Assembly (NCBI RefSeq): GCF_000371965.1 | Contig: NZ_AQUO01000001.1 | Span: 496,001 to 560,000 of the forward strand | DNA from: Paracoccus sp. N5 | Lineage (GTDB): Bacteria; Pseudomonadota; Alphaproteobacteria; Rhodobacterales; Rhodobacteraceae | Direction: 5' to 3' | DNA length: 64,000 nucleotides | Part shown: positions 32,428 through 40,278 of the stretch, one piece after another | How positions within the stretch are numbered: position 1 is the first letter of the stretch | Layout: each line of letters starts with the position of its first letter | Notes under the pieces: generated by a model | What the model was told of the DNA's origin: nothing | What the model saw: the letters and a program-made list of their open reading frames with translations, nothing else | Database searches by the model: none | Program-made: the position numbers and the translations under genes

Positions 32428-32504
32428 TGGTGACCCCGGCAGGATTTGAACCTGCAACCTGCCCCTTAGGAGGGGGCTGCTCTATCCAGTTGAGCCACGG
32501 GGCC
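32428..32504 (-). tRNA. tRNA-Arg (anticodon CCT), integration target
   Basis: 77 nt on the minus strand, with encoded CCA at 32430-32428. The acceptor arm GGCCCCG pairs with CGGGGTC (one G-U pair), discriminator A. The D-arm starts TGGCTC, and the anticodon loop CTCCTAA places CCT at 32468-32470, reading AGG. Its 3' half, from CCA to just beyond the anticodon, is the att core shared with 20232-20272. Confidence 0.96.
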
Positions 32505-32566
32505 GCCGCCGCCTCTTTTGCCCGCAGATCTCGGAAATGGCAAGGTTGCCGTCATGCGCCGGACGC

Positions 32567-32580
32567 GATAACGGTAACAT
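32567..32580. promoter_or_regulatory. GntR-like operator upstream of the LacI-family gene
   Basis: GATAACGGTAACAT; its complement ATGTTACCGTTATC closely resembles the operator of the gluconate repressor GntR (ATGTTACC followed by a TA-containing half site). It ends 21 bp before the start codon, ideal for autoregulation. Confidence 0.5.
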
Positions 32581-32601
32581 GATTGCGTTCCGGTAGTTGT
32601 C

Positions 32602-33621
32602 ATGAATACGAAAAGACCCCGCCGCCCCCTGACCCTGCGCGACGTTTCGGAAGCCTCGGGCGTGTCCGAGATGACCGTCAGCCGCGTGCTGCGCAACCGC
32701 GGCGACGTCTCGGCCGCGACGCGCGAGAAGGTGCTGACCGCCGCGCGCACCTTGGGCTATGTCCCGAACAAGATCGCCGGCGGGCTGGCCAGCCAGCGGG
32801 TGAACCTGGTCGCGGTCATCATCCCCTCGCTGTCGAACATGGTGTTTCCCGATGTCCTGGGCGGGATCTCGGCCGAACTCGACGATACCGGGCTGCAGCC
32901 GGTGGTGGGGGTGACGAACTACAGCCCCTCGCGCGAGGATGCGGTGCTTTACGACATGCTGAGCTGGCGGCCCTCGGGGGTGATCCTGGCCGGGCTCGAG
33001 CATAGCAAGGCGGCGCGGGCGATGCTGGACAATGCCGGCCTGCCGGTGGTCGAGATCATGGACGTGGACGGCGATCCGATCGACACCGCGGTCGGCATCA
33101 GCCATCGCCGCGCCGGCGCCGAGATGGCCGAGGAGATCCTCGCCGCCGGCTATCGCCGCATCGGCTTCATCGGCACGCATATGCCCGAGGATCACCGCGC
33201 CCGCAAACGCCTGGCCGGCTTCGAGGCCCGGCTGGCCGAAGAGGGGCTGCAGCTGGCAGCGCGGGAATATTACCAGGGTGGCTCGTCGCTGCACAAGGGC
33301 CGCGAGCTGACCGAGCGCATCCTGGCGCGCGAACCCGACCTGGATTTCCTGTATTTCTCCAATGACATGATCGGGGCCGGCGGGCTCTTGTGGTGCATGG
33401 AGAAGGGTTACGACATCCCGGGCAAGCTGGGGCTCGCGGGTTTCAACGGCGTCGAGCTGCTGGACGGGCTGCCGATGCGGTTGACCACCACCGATGCCCG
33501 GCGCATCGACATCGGCCGGCGCGCGGCGCGCATCGTCGCGGGCAAGGAACCGGCGCCCGAGAGCGGTGTCATCGCCCTGGCGCCGACGATCATGCCGGGC
33601 GAGACCATCCGCAAGCGTTGA
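32602..33621 (+). CDS. LacI-family transcriptional regulator, GntR (gluconate) type
   Basis: A protein of 339 residues. The N-terminal LacI helix-turn-helix is complete (LRDVSEASGVSEMTVSRVLR, about 12-31), with the hinge VPNKIAGGLASQ. The periplasmic-binding-protein-like effector domain covers about 65-335 (VVAGK-type ending). The wording around IPSLSNMVFPDVLGG and the C-terminal DARRIDIGRRAA resembles gluconate repressors. No sugar-acid genes are adjacent, so its targets lie elsewhere. Confidence 0.88.
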   Translation: MNTKRPRRPLTLRDVSEASGVSEMTVSRVLRNRGDVSAATREKVLTAARTLGYVPNKIAGGLASQRVNLVAVIIPSLSNMVFPDVLGGISAELDDTGLQPVVGVTNYSPSREDAVLYDMLSWRPSGVILAGLEHSKAARAMLDNAGLPVVEIMDVDGDPIDTAVGISHRRAGAEMAEEILAAGYRRIGFIGTHMPEDHRARKRLAGFEARLAEEGLQLAAREYYQGGSSLHKGRELTERILAREPDLDFLYFSNDMIGAGGLLWCMEKGYDIPGKLGLAGFNGVELLDGLPMRLTTTDARRIDIGRRAARIVAGKEPAPESGVIALAPTIMPGETIRKR

Positions 33622-33718
33622 GGCTGCTGCCCGCGCCGCCTTGCCGGGGTATTTGGAAAACGGTGAAAACGGGCACCGGCCTGGATGCGGCGCGATGTGC
33701 TGCGCCTTCACTGTTTTG

Positions 33719-33765
33719 CAAATACCCATGCGACAGCGACGGTTGCGCTGCCGCATGGGTATTTG
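33719..33765. terminator. Large inverted repeat between lacI-type gene and map
   Basis: Arms CAAATACCCATGCG (33719-33732) and CGCATGGGTATTTG (33752-33765), extended after one mismatch by CAGCG / CGCTG, around a 7-nt loop. It lies between two convergent genes and could end transcription from both sides. GGGTATTTG also occurs singly near 33646. Confidence 0.6.
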
Positions 33766-33807
33766 AGGAGCAAAGAAGCCCGGGCCGGGCAACGCCGCCG
33801 CTTCGCC

Positions 33808-34611
33808 TTAGTCGAAGCTGGGGAAGAACAGTTCGCCCGGGGACAGGGTAAAGATCTCGGCCCCGATGGCGGTGACGCCGATGGAATGCTCGAACTGGGC
33901 CGAGAGCGACTTGTCGCGGGTGACCGCGGTCCAGTCGTCGGCCAGGATCTTGGTCTCGGGCCGACCCAGGTTCACCATGGGCTCGATGGTGAAGAACATG
34001 CCCTCTTCCAGCACCGGGCCCTTGCCGGGGCGGCCGAAGTGCAGCACGTTCGGCGGCGCGTGGAAGGTGCGGCCCAGACCGTGGCCGCAGAAGTCGCGCA
34101 CCACCGACATGCGGTTCGATTCGACATAGCTCTGGATCGCCCAGCCGATGTCGCCGAAGGTGGCGCCGGGGCGGACCGCCTCGATGCCCTTCATCAGGCT
34201 GTCATGGGTGACCTGGATCAGGCGCTTGGCCTTCACGCTGGGCTTGCCCGCGACATACATGCGCGAGCTGTCGCCGTACCAGCCGTCCAGGATCACCGTC
34301 ACGTCGATGTTCAGGATGTCGCCATCGGCCAGGATCTTGTCGCCGGGGATGCCATGGCAGACGACGTGGTTCACGCTGATGCAGCTGGCGTGCTGGTAGC
34401 CGCGATAGCCGATGGTGGCGCTGATGGTGCCGAGCTCGGTCACGCGGTTGCGGATGAAATCGTCCAGTGCCCCGGTGGTGGTGCCGGGCTGGACCAGCGG
34501 GCCGACCTCGTCGAGGATCTGCGCCGCGATCCGGCCCGCCGCGCGCATGCCGGCAAAGTCCTGCGGGTCGTGGATGCGGATCCCCTCGCGGGTCTGGCGT
34601 GCGTCGTTCAT
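33808..34611 (-). CDS. map: Methionine aminopeptidase, type I
   Basis: A protein of 267 residues. It removes the initiator methionine from new proteins. The metal-binding set is visible: ILNIDVTVILDGWYGDSS (two Asp), HGLGRTFHAPP (His), FTIEPMV (Glu) and FEHSIGVT (Glu), along with a substrate-site His in YQHASCIS. There is no N-terminal zinc-finger extension, as expected for the type I bacterial enzyme. Confidence 0.96.
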   Translation of the reverse strand: MNDARQTREGIRIHDPQDFAGMRAAGRIAAQILDEVGPLVQPGTTTGALDDFIRNRVTELGTISATIGYRGYQHASCISVNHVVCHGIPGDKILADGDILNIDVTVILDGWYGDSSRMYVAGKPSVKAKRLIQVTHDSLMKGIEAVRPGATFGDIGWAIQSYVESNRMSVVRDFCGHGLGRTFHAPPNVLHFGRPGKGPVLEEGMFFTIEPMVNLGRPETKILADDWTAVTRDKSLSAQFEHSIGVTAIGAEIFTLSPGELFFPSFD

Positions 34612-34719
34612 GGCGTCCTCGTGTTCCTGTCTCCCACAGATAGTCCCATGGCGCCACTTGTTCCAGCCCCGTGCGCGGACCTATACATTGGCCGACAGCC
34701 GAAAACGCGAGGAGCGCCG

Positions 34720-35460
34720 ATGCAATCCGACAATCCCACCGCCGCCATCCTGGTCATCGGGGACGAGATCCTGTCCGGCCGCACGCGCGAGGGCAATGCC
34801 CATCATCTGTCGCAAGTGCTGAACAGCATCGGCGTCGACCTGCGCGAGGTGCGCATCGTCGGCGACGACCACGGCCAGATCGTGGCCTCGATCCGCGCGC
34901 TGGACAAGTCGCTGGGCGGGGCCTGGGACATGCTCTTCACCAGTGGCGGCATCGGCCCGACGCATGACGACATCACCGCCGACGCGGTGGCCGACGCCTT
35001 TGGCGTGGGCATCGAGATCAACGAGGAGGCGCGCCGCGTCATGGTCGAGCGCTGGGAGGCGCGCGGCGTCGAGGTCACCGGCAACCGGCTGCGCATGGCC
35101 CGCATCCCGCTGGGCGCGGCGCTGATCCCCAACGCCCATTCCGCCGCGCCCGGCTTCCACATCGGCAATACCTATGTCATGGCCGGCGTCCCCGAGGTGT
35201 TTCGCGCCATGGTCGAGGCCATCGTGGACGGGCTGCCGACCGGCCGCCCCTCGGTCAGCGAGGCGCTGGAGGTGCTGCGGCCGGAATCCGACGTGGCCGA
35301 CGGGCTACGCGAGGTGGCCGAGTCCTTTCCGGACCTGTCGCTGGGCTCCTATCCGTTCCAGCGCGGCCAGCGTTACGGCACCAGCCTGGTGATCCGCGGG
35401 CTGGACGGCAAGCGCGTCACCGATGCCATGACCGCACTGCGCGAAAGGCTCGCGCTGTGA
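34720..35460 (+). CDS. Molybdopterin-binding domain protein (CinA N-terminal / MoaB-like)
   Basis: A protein of 246 residues from ATG 34720, which has GAGGAG upstream; the long open frame before it is antisense to map. It contains the MPT-binding fold with AILVIGDEILSGRTREGNAH at the N-terminus and FTSGGIGPTHDDITADAVA (about 70-88). It lacks the C-terminal deamidase part of full CinA. The function is uncertain: molybdopterin handling or NMN-pathway-related. Its stop overlaps the next start as GTGA. Confidence 0.85.
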   Translation: MQSDNPTAAILVIGDEILSGRTREGNAHHLSQVLNSIGVDLREVRIVGDDHGQIVASIRALDKSLGGAWDMLFTSGGIGPTHDDITADAVADAFGVGIEINEEARRVMVERWEARGVEVTGNRLRMARIPLGAALIPNAHSAAPGFHIGNTYVMAGVPEVFRAMVEAIVDGLPTGRPSVSEALEVLRPESDVADGLREVAESFPDLSLGSYPFQRGQRYGTSLVIRGLDGKRVTDAMTALRERLAL

Positions 35461-36176
35461 TCGCCGATACCGAGATCGCCCGCGTCTTCGAGACGAGTTG
35501 GCCCGCCGCCGAATATGCCGAGGCCGGCGGCTTTCGCGTCGGGCGCGGCCAGGGCGGCGGCGGCCGGGTCAGCTCGGCCCGGGCGCTGGGACCGGGTTGG
35601 GACGCATCCGCCATCGCCCGCATCGCCGATCTTCAACGCGGCTGGGGCGAGCGGCCGCTGTTCCGCGTCACCGACGGCGATGCGGCGCTGGAGCAGGCGC
35701 TGGCGGCCGAGGGCTTTCGCCACGGCAACCCCACCGCGGTCATGGCCGCCGATTGCGCCGTGCTGGCCCAGGCGGCGCGGCCGCGACTGAGTTCCTTCGA
35801 CATCTGGCCGCCGCTGGCGATTCAGGCCGACATCTGGGCCGCCGGCGCCATCCCGGAAAGCCGGCAGGCGGCCATGCGGCGCGTCACCCTGCCCCATACC
35901 GCGCTTCTGGGCCGGGTGCAGGACCGCGCCGCCGGCGCCGCCTTCGTGGCCGCGGACGGGGCGGTCGCCATGATCCATGCCATCGAGGTGGTGCCGGCGC
36001 TGCGCCGCCAGGGCGTCGCGGGCTGGCTGATCGGGCGGGCGGCGGAATGGGCGCAGGCGCAGGGCGCGACCCGGCTGGCCCTGGCGGTCAGCCGCGCGAA
36101 CACCCCAGCCTGCGCGCTTTACGACCGGCTGGGTTTCGCCGAACTGGGCGGCTACGGCTATTGGAGCCGGGACTGA
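35457..36176 (+). CDS. GNAT-family N-acetyltransferase
   Basis: A protein of 239 residues from GTG 35457, coupled to the preceding gene. The acetyl-CoA-binding core is in the C-terminal half: IHAIEVVPALRRQGVAGWLI (the RRxGxA/G loop), then ALAVSRANTPACALYDRLGF, the classic last motif. The N-terminal half is probably a degenerate second GNAT fold. The substrate is unknown. Confidence 0.88.
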   Translation: MIADTEIARVFETSWPAAEYAEAGGFRVGRGQGGGGRVSSARALGPGWDASAIARIADLQRGWGERPLFRVTDGDAALEQALAAEGFRHGNPTAVMAADCAVLAQAARPRLSSFDIWPPLAIQADIWAAGAIPESRQAAMRRVTLPHTALLGRVQDRAAGAAFVAADGAVAMIHAIEVVPALRRQGVAGWLIGRAAEWAQAQGATRLALAVSRANTPACALYDRLGFAELGGYGYWSRD

Positions 36177-36180
36177 ACCC

Positions 36181-36570
36181 TCAGCCCGCCACCGCGGCGG
36201 CGAGCCGGCGCAGCTCTTTCTTGACCAGCTCCAGTTCGGCCCGCATCAGGGCCAGCTCGGCGTGCAGGTCGTCGTCCAGCAAGTCGCCGGCGATCAGCGT
36301 CAGGCTGCCCAGGCGTTCTGCGCCGGGCTGCGGGGCCTCGCCCTCGGCGCCCTGATCCTCGACCAGCAGGAAGCTTTGCACCCCGTCCGACAGGCGCTCG
36401 GGCGGGATGGCGGCGGCGATGCGCCAGCCGCCGCCCGGCTCCTCGGTGGCATGGGCCTCGGCCAGGCGGTTGCCCATATGCACCAGCACCAGCCGTCCGG
36501 GAGCCGCGTCGCGGCGCAGCACGCCCTGCCAGATGCCGCTGCGCAGGCCCAGGGATTCGAAATCGCTCAT
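36181..36570 (-). CDS. Uncharacterised Rhodobacterales protein
   Basis: A protein of 129 residues from ATG 36570, with AAGGAAG upstream; an ATG at 36585 overlapping the preceding stop is the alternative. The middle is beta-rich (PGRLVLVHMGNRLAEAHATE) and the C-terminus a coiled-coil-like helix (LALMRAELELVKKELRRLAA). No function known to me. Confidence 0.6.
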   Translation of the reverse strand: MSDFESLGLRSGIWQGVLRRDAAPGRLVLVHMGNRLAEAHATEEPGGGWRIAAAIPPERLSDGVQSFLLVEDQGAEGEAPQPGAERLGSLTLIAGDLLDDDLHAELALMRAELELVKKELRRLAAAVAG

Positions 36571-36584
36571 CTTGCTTCCTTGCA

Positions 36585-37370
36585 TCACAGCTCTGCCCGC
36601 AGGTGGCGCGACAGGAACAGCTCGCGGATCTGGACCGCGTTCATGCGCGGCTGCTCGAAGATCAGGTCGAGCCAGATCTTTTCCAGCCGCTTCTCGTTCA
36701 TCTGGGTATAGGCCAGGTCGAATTCCGTCACCTGCTGGCTGGGCTGGCCGGGCTGGAAGCCCTGCAGCGCCAGGGTCATCTCGTCGATGTTCGGGCCATG
36801 GCCGATGTTGAGCCGGGCATAGACATTGATCGCGCGCTCGGCCAGGATGCCGGTTTCCAAGCGCAGCACATGGCTGCGGGTCAGGCCGGAGAGCGCGCTG
36901 GTCGGCAGGTCGATCGACAGCGACAGGAAGCTGCCGGAAAAGCCGAAGACCTCGAGCCTGATGCCGAAGGGCGACAGGTCGGTCGCGGCGGCATTGCCGA
37001 CCTGCTCGAGGATCAGCGCCCGCTCGGCGCAATCGTGCCACAGCGCGGCACCCTCGCCCAGCATGCCGCCCGGCTCGGGGCCGGCGACGCCGCGGGGCGA
37101 GATCTGCCCGGCCATGAAGGCGGGGCGCCAGCGCCAGTCGGTGCCGCCCGGCAGGTGCAGCGCATCCAGCGCCGCGCGCGAGCGCGCCGCGCGGCGGTCG
37201 GCGCGGATCAGGAAACGGTCGAGGCTGGCGCGCAGGCCCAGCGCCTCGTCGCGCAGGTTGCGCAGCCGGCTCGGGCCCAGGTTCTCGGCCTGGTCGGCCA
37301 GCGCCGTCCATTGCCGCAGGGCACCCTCGCGGGTTTTCCGTTCGATCCACTTGCGAGGACGCATCGCCAT
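36585..37370 (-). CDS. Uncharacterised protein, conserved in Rhodobacterales
   Basis: A protein of 261 residues, basic at the N-terminus (MAMRPRKWIERKTREG), with a helical first third and a beta-rich remainder (RLEVFGFSGSFLSLSIDLP). No signal peptide, membrane segment or catalytic motif is visible. I recall a Rhodobacterales family of unknown function with this pattern but cannot confirm its number. It is coupled to the gene at 36181. Confidence 0.65.
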   Translation of the reverse strand: MAMRPRKWIERKTREGALRQWTALADQAENLGPSRLRNLRDEALGLRASLDRFLIRADRRAARSRAALDALHLPGGTDWRWRPAFMAGQISPRGVAGPEPGGMLGEGAALWHDCAERALILEQVGNAAATDLSPFGIRLEVFGFSGSFLSLSIDLPTSALSGLTRSHVLRLETGILAERAINVYARLNIGHGPNIDEMTLALQGFQPGQPSQQVTEFDLAYTQMNEKRLEKIWLDLIFEQPRMNAVQIRELFLSRHLRAEL

Positions 37371-37479
37371 GCCGTGTCCCTGTTGCCCGCCCGCGCCCCT
37401 TGGCGCCGCAGGAACTGGATAGGGCCGGACCGCGGCGGGGGCAAGGCCGGCTGCGGACGAAACACGCGGCGGTTGCGGA

Positions 37480-37803
37480 TCAGCCCGCCACCGCGTCCAG
37501 CCGCGCCGCCATGACCAGGTCGTTCATGGTCACGCCCCCCGCCGAATGGGTCGAGAAGCTGACGCTGGCAAAGCCCCAGCCGAAGGCGATGTCGGGGTGG
37601 TGGTTGGCCGCCTCGGCCTGCCAGGCGGCCAGGTTGGCAAGCTGCGCCGCCGCCTTGAACGACTTGAAGCGCCATTCGCGGCGAATCGAGCGCCCGTCCT
37701 CGGCCAGCACCCAGCCGGGCAACCCGGCCAGCGCCGCGCGCAGCTCCGCCTGCGGCAGCGCCGGGGCGCCGTCGACGATCTTTCCCTCGGCCAGTGCGGT
37801 CAT
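37480..37803 (-). CDS. phhB: Pterin-4-alpha-carbinolamine dehydratase
   Basis: A protein of 107 residues with the family core: FKSFKAAAQLANLAAWQAEA, ANHHPDIAFGWGFASVSFST (the two catalytic His and the PD step) and HSAGGVTMNDLVMAARLD. It dehydrates 4a-hydroxytetrahydrobiopterin in pterin recycling. No phenylalanine hydroxylase is adjacent. Confidence 0.93.
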   Translation of the reverse strand: MTALAEGKIVDGAPALPQAELRAALAGLPGWVLAEDGRSIRREWRFKSFKAAAQLANLAAWQAEAANHHPDIAFGWGFASVSFSTHSAGGVTMNDLVMAARLDAVAG

Positions 37804-37813
37804 GGCATCCTCC

Positions 37814-39250
37814 TCACAGGATCGGCGCGGCCAGCGCCAGCAGGTTGTTGCGCAGCCGCCGACGCAGCGGCCAGGCGCGGATCTCGGCCAGGGTGATCGG
37901 CGTGGCGCGGGCGATATAGCTTTCCTGGCGCTCGTCCAGCATCCCGGTCACCTCGGGGCCGACCAGCAGCATGTTCATCTCATAGTTCAGCTGGAAGCTG
38001 CGGCGGTCCATGTTGGCGCTGCCGATCATCGCCATCTCGCCGTCGGCGGTGATGATCTTGGCATGCAGAAGCCCGCCCTGGAACAGCATCAGCTTCACCC
38101 CGGCCGACACCAGGCCGTAATAGAACCCTTCCGAGGTGGCCTGCACCACCAGCGAATCGTTGATCGCCGGCACGATCATGGTCACGTCCACCCCGCGCCG
38201 CGCCGCCGTGCGGATTGCCGAATCAAGCGAGGCATCGGGCACGTAATAGGGCGTGGTGATGACCAGCCGCTTGCGCGCGGCATAGATCATCGTCGCCATG
38301 CAATCCGACAGCGAGCCCTGGCGGTCGTCCGGTCCGGTCGCCACCACCTGGCCGATCACGCCCGGCGCCATCACCGGCGGCACCATGCGCAGCATGTCGC
38401 CCAGGTCCTCGCCGGTATAGCTCATCCAGTCCTGCAGGAAGACCGCCTGCATCTGGCGCACCACCGGCCCCTCGATGCGCAGGAACACGTCGATCCAGGG
38501 CGCGAATCGCGGCTTGATGGCAAAGGCCCTGTCCGAGCAGTTGCGGCTGCCGGTAAAGCCCAGCAGGTGGTCGATGACCACGATCTTGCGGTGGTTGCGC
38601 AGGTCCATGCGCTGGAACAGCGCGCCAAGCAGCGGCAGGCCCATGGGCAGCGCCTCGACGCATTCGCAGCCCGCCGCCCGCATCGCCGCCCAGGCCTCGG
38701 ACCGGCCGAAGGCGCGCGAGCCGAAGGCGTCGATCACCGCGCGCACCTTGACGCCGCGCCCGGCGGCGCGGATCGCCGCCTCGGCCACCGAGCGGCCGGC
38801 GGCATCGTCGAGCCAGATGTAGAACAGCATGTGCAGATGCTCGCGCGCGCCGTCGATGGCCGCGACCAGATCGGCGATGGCGCTGTCGTCCTCGGCCAGC
38901 AGCGTGGCGCGGTTGCCGGCGACGGCGCCGAAGCCGGTGGTGGCGCGATTCGCCGCGATCACCGGCGCGGCGAATTTCGGCGGCTGGCGCACCGCCTCGG
39001 GACTGGGCTGCCACAGGCCCGACAGGCGCGAGCGCACGCTGGCCATGGTCTCGACCTCGGCGCCGCGCAGGCGGATCTCGCCAAACAGGATATAGGCGAC
39101 GATGCCGACCAGGGGCACCAGCTCGATCACCAGGATCCAGGACAGGCGCACCGTCGGCTCCAGCCGGGGGCGCAGAAGCACCCGCACCGACACCGCCAGC
39201 GCGACTGCGTAATGAAGAAACACGGCGAACTGCGTCCACATGCGGCGCAT
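37814..39250 (-). CDS. cls: Cardiolipin synthase-type phospholipase D protein
   Basis: A protein of 478 residues from ATG 39250 (MRRMWTQF). It has two N-terminal membrane helices with the cardiolipin synthase linker (VPLVGIVAYILFGEIRLR), then two HKD motifs: NHRKIVVIDHLLGFTGSRN (about 218-236) and HAKIITADGEMAMIGSAN (about 399-416). It condenses phosphatidylglycerol into cardiolipin in the inner membrane. It is divergent from accD with an 82-bp gap. Confidence 0.92.
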   Translation of the reverse strand: MRRMWTQFAVFLHYAVALAVSVRVLLRPRLEPTVRLSWILVIELVPLVGIVAYILFGEIRLRGAEVETMASVRSRLSGLWQPSPEAVRQPPKFAAPVIAANRATTGFGAVAGNRATLLAEDDSAIADLVAAIDGAREHLHMLFYIWLDDAAGRSVAEAAIRAAGRGVKVRAVIDAFGSRAFGRSEAWAAMRAAGCECVEALPMGLPLLGALFQRMDLRNHRKIVVIDHLLGFTGSRNCSDRAFAIKPRFAPWIDVFLRIEGPVVRQMQAVFLQDWMSYTGEDLGDMLRMVPPVMAPGVIGQVVATGPDDRQGSLSDCMATMIYAARKRLVITTPYYVPDASLDSAIRTAARRGVDVTMIVPAINDSLVVQATSEGFYYGLVSAGVKLMLFQGGLLHAKIITADGEMAMIGSANMDRRSFQLNYEMNMLLVGPEVTGMLDERQESYIARATPITLAEIRAWPLRRRLRNNLLALAAPIL

Positions 39251-39332
39251 GAAACCCCGGCCTGCGCGGAATTGCAATTCCGCCCGGTTTTGCCTAAGTC
39301 AGCCCCAGACCGCAGCACCAAGGGGGCCGCCG

Positions 39333-40268
39333 ATGAACTGGATCACCAATTATGTGCGTCCGCGCATCAATTCGCTGTTCTCGCGCCGCGAAGTGCCCGA
39401 GAATCTTTGGACCAAGTGCCCGGAATGCGGCACCATGCTGTTTCACCGCGAACTGGCCGACAACCTGAACGTCTGCACGAATTGCGACCACCACCTGGCG
39501 ATCAGCCCGCGCGCGCGCTTCGCCGCGCTGTTCGACGGCGGCGTCTTCAACGAGGTCAAGGTCCCCGAACCCATCGCCGACCCGCTGCAATTCCGCGACC
39601 AGAAGAAATACCCCGAGCGCATGAAGGCGGCGCAGAAATCAACCGGCGAAAAAGAGGCGATGCTGGTCGCCGAGGGCGAGATGGGCCGCACCCCGATCGT
39701 CGCCGCCGCGCAGGACTTTTCCTTCATGGGCGGCTCGATGGGCATGTATGTCGGCAATGCCATCATCGCCGCCGCCGAACGCGCCGTGAAGCTGAAGCGG
39801 CCCTTGGTGCTGTTCTCGGCCGCCGGCGGCGCGCGGATGCAAGAGGGCATCCTGTCGCTGATGCAGATGCCGCGCACCACCGTCGCGGTCGAGATGCTGA
39901 AAGAGGCGAAGCTGCCCTATGTCGTCGTGCTGACCCATCCCACGACCGGCGGCGTCACCGCCAGCTATGCCATGTTGGGCGACATCCAGATCGCCGAGCC
40001 GAACGCGCTGATCTGCTTCGCCGGGCCCCGGGTGATCGAGCAGACCATCCGCGAAAAGCTGCCCGAGGGCTTCCAGCGCGCCGAATACCTGCTGGAGCAC
40101 GGCATGCTGGACCGGGTGACACATCGCAAGAAGCTGCGCGAGGAACTGATCTCGATCCTGCGCATGCTGGGCGGCTTGCCGGCGCCGGTGGTGGGCGACC
40201 TGCCCGCCCCGGGCCAGATCGCGACCGCGCATGCCGAAAAGCCCGCCCCCGCCGCGACTCCGGCCTGA
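39333..40268 (+). CDS. accD: Acetyl-CoA carboxylase carboxyltransferase subunit beta
   Basis: A protein of 311 residues from ATG 39333. The N-terminal zinc ribbon has Cys29, Cys32, Cys48 and Cys51, and the carboxyltransferase core follows (SFMGGSMGMYVGNAI, FSAAGGARMQEGILSLMQM, HPTTGGVTASYAMLGD). It works with AccA, encoded elsewhere, to form malonyl-CoA for fatty acid synthesis. A Pro/Ala-rich tail ends the protein. folC starts 10 bp later, a common pairing. Confidence 0.96.
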   Translation: MNWITNYVRPRINSLFSRREVPENLWTKCPECGTMLFHRELADNLNVCTNCDHHLAISPRARFAALFDGGVFNEVKVPEPIADPLQFRDQKKYPERMKAAQKSTGEKEAMLVAEGEMGRTPIVAAAQDFSFMGGSMGMYVGNAIIAAAERAVKLKRPLVLFSAAGGARMQEGILSLMQMPRTTVAVEMLKEAKLPYVVVLTHPTTGGVTASYAMLGDIQIAEPNALICFAGPRVIEQTIREKLPEGFQRAEYLLEHGMLDRVTHRKKLREELISILRMLGGLPAPVVGDLPAPGQIATAHAEKPAPAATPA

Positions 40269-40278
40269 GCGCGGCGCC

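Larger units (their letters stand above)
20232..32474. mobile_element. Integrated capsid-encoding island at tRNA-Arg(CCT), satellite-like
   Basis: The island is bounded by two copies of a 47-bp att core: 20232-20272 continuing at 21126-21131 across an IS, and 32428-32474 within tRNA-Arg(CCT). Without the IS it measures about 11.4 kb. Leftward genes from the tRNA side are: unknown protein, RepA-like ATPase, two small proteins, terminase small and large subunits, three small proteins, unknown protein, portal, protease-capsid fusion, gpW-like protein, excisionase-like protein and integrase. A repressor and a membrane protein read rightward. No tail or lysis gene is recognisable, which fits a phage satellite that makes its own capsid. 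Confidence 0.75.

Noticed and set aside
31924..32457. Longer start (ATG 32457) for the island gene beside the tRNA
   Set aside because: The added codons lie within tRNA-Arg(CCT); the ATG at 32370 avoids this.
20232..32474. A gene transfer agent cluster
   Set aside because: It has integrase, excisionase-like protein, repressor, RepA-like ATPase and att copies, and no tail genes; GTA clusters lack mobility genes and contain tail genes.
20232..32474. A complete temperate prophage
   Set aside because: No tail, baseplate, fibre, holin or endolysin gene could be found on either strand.
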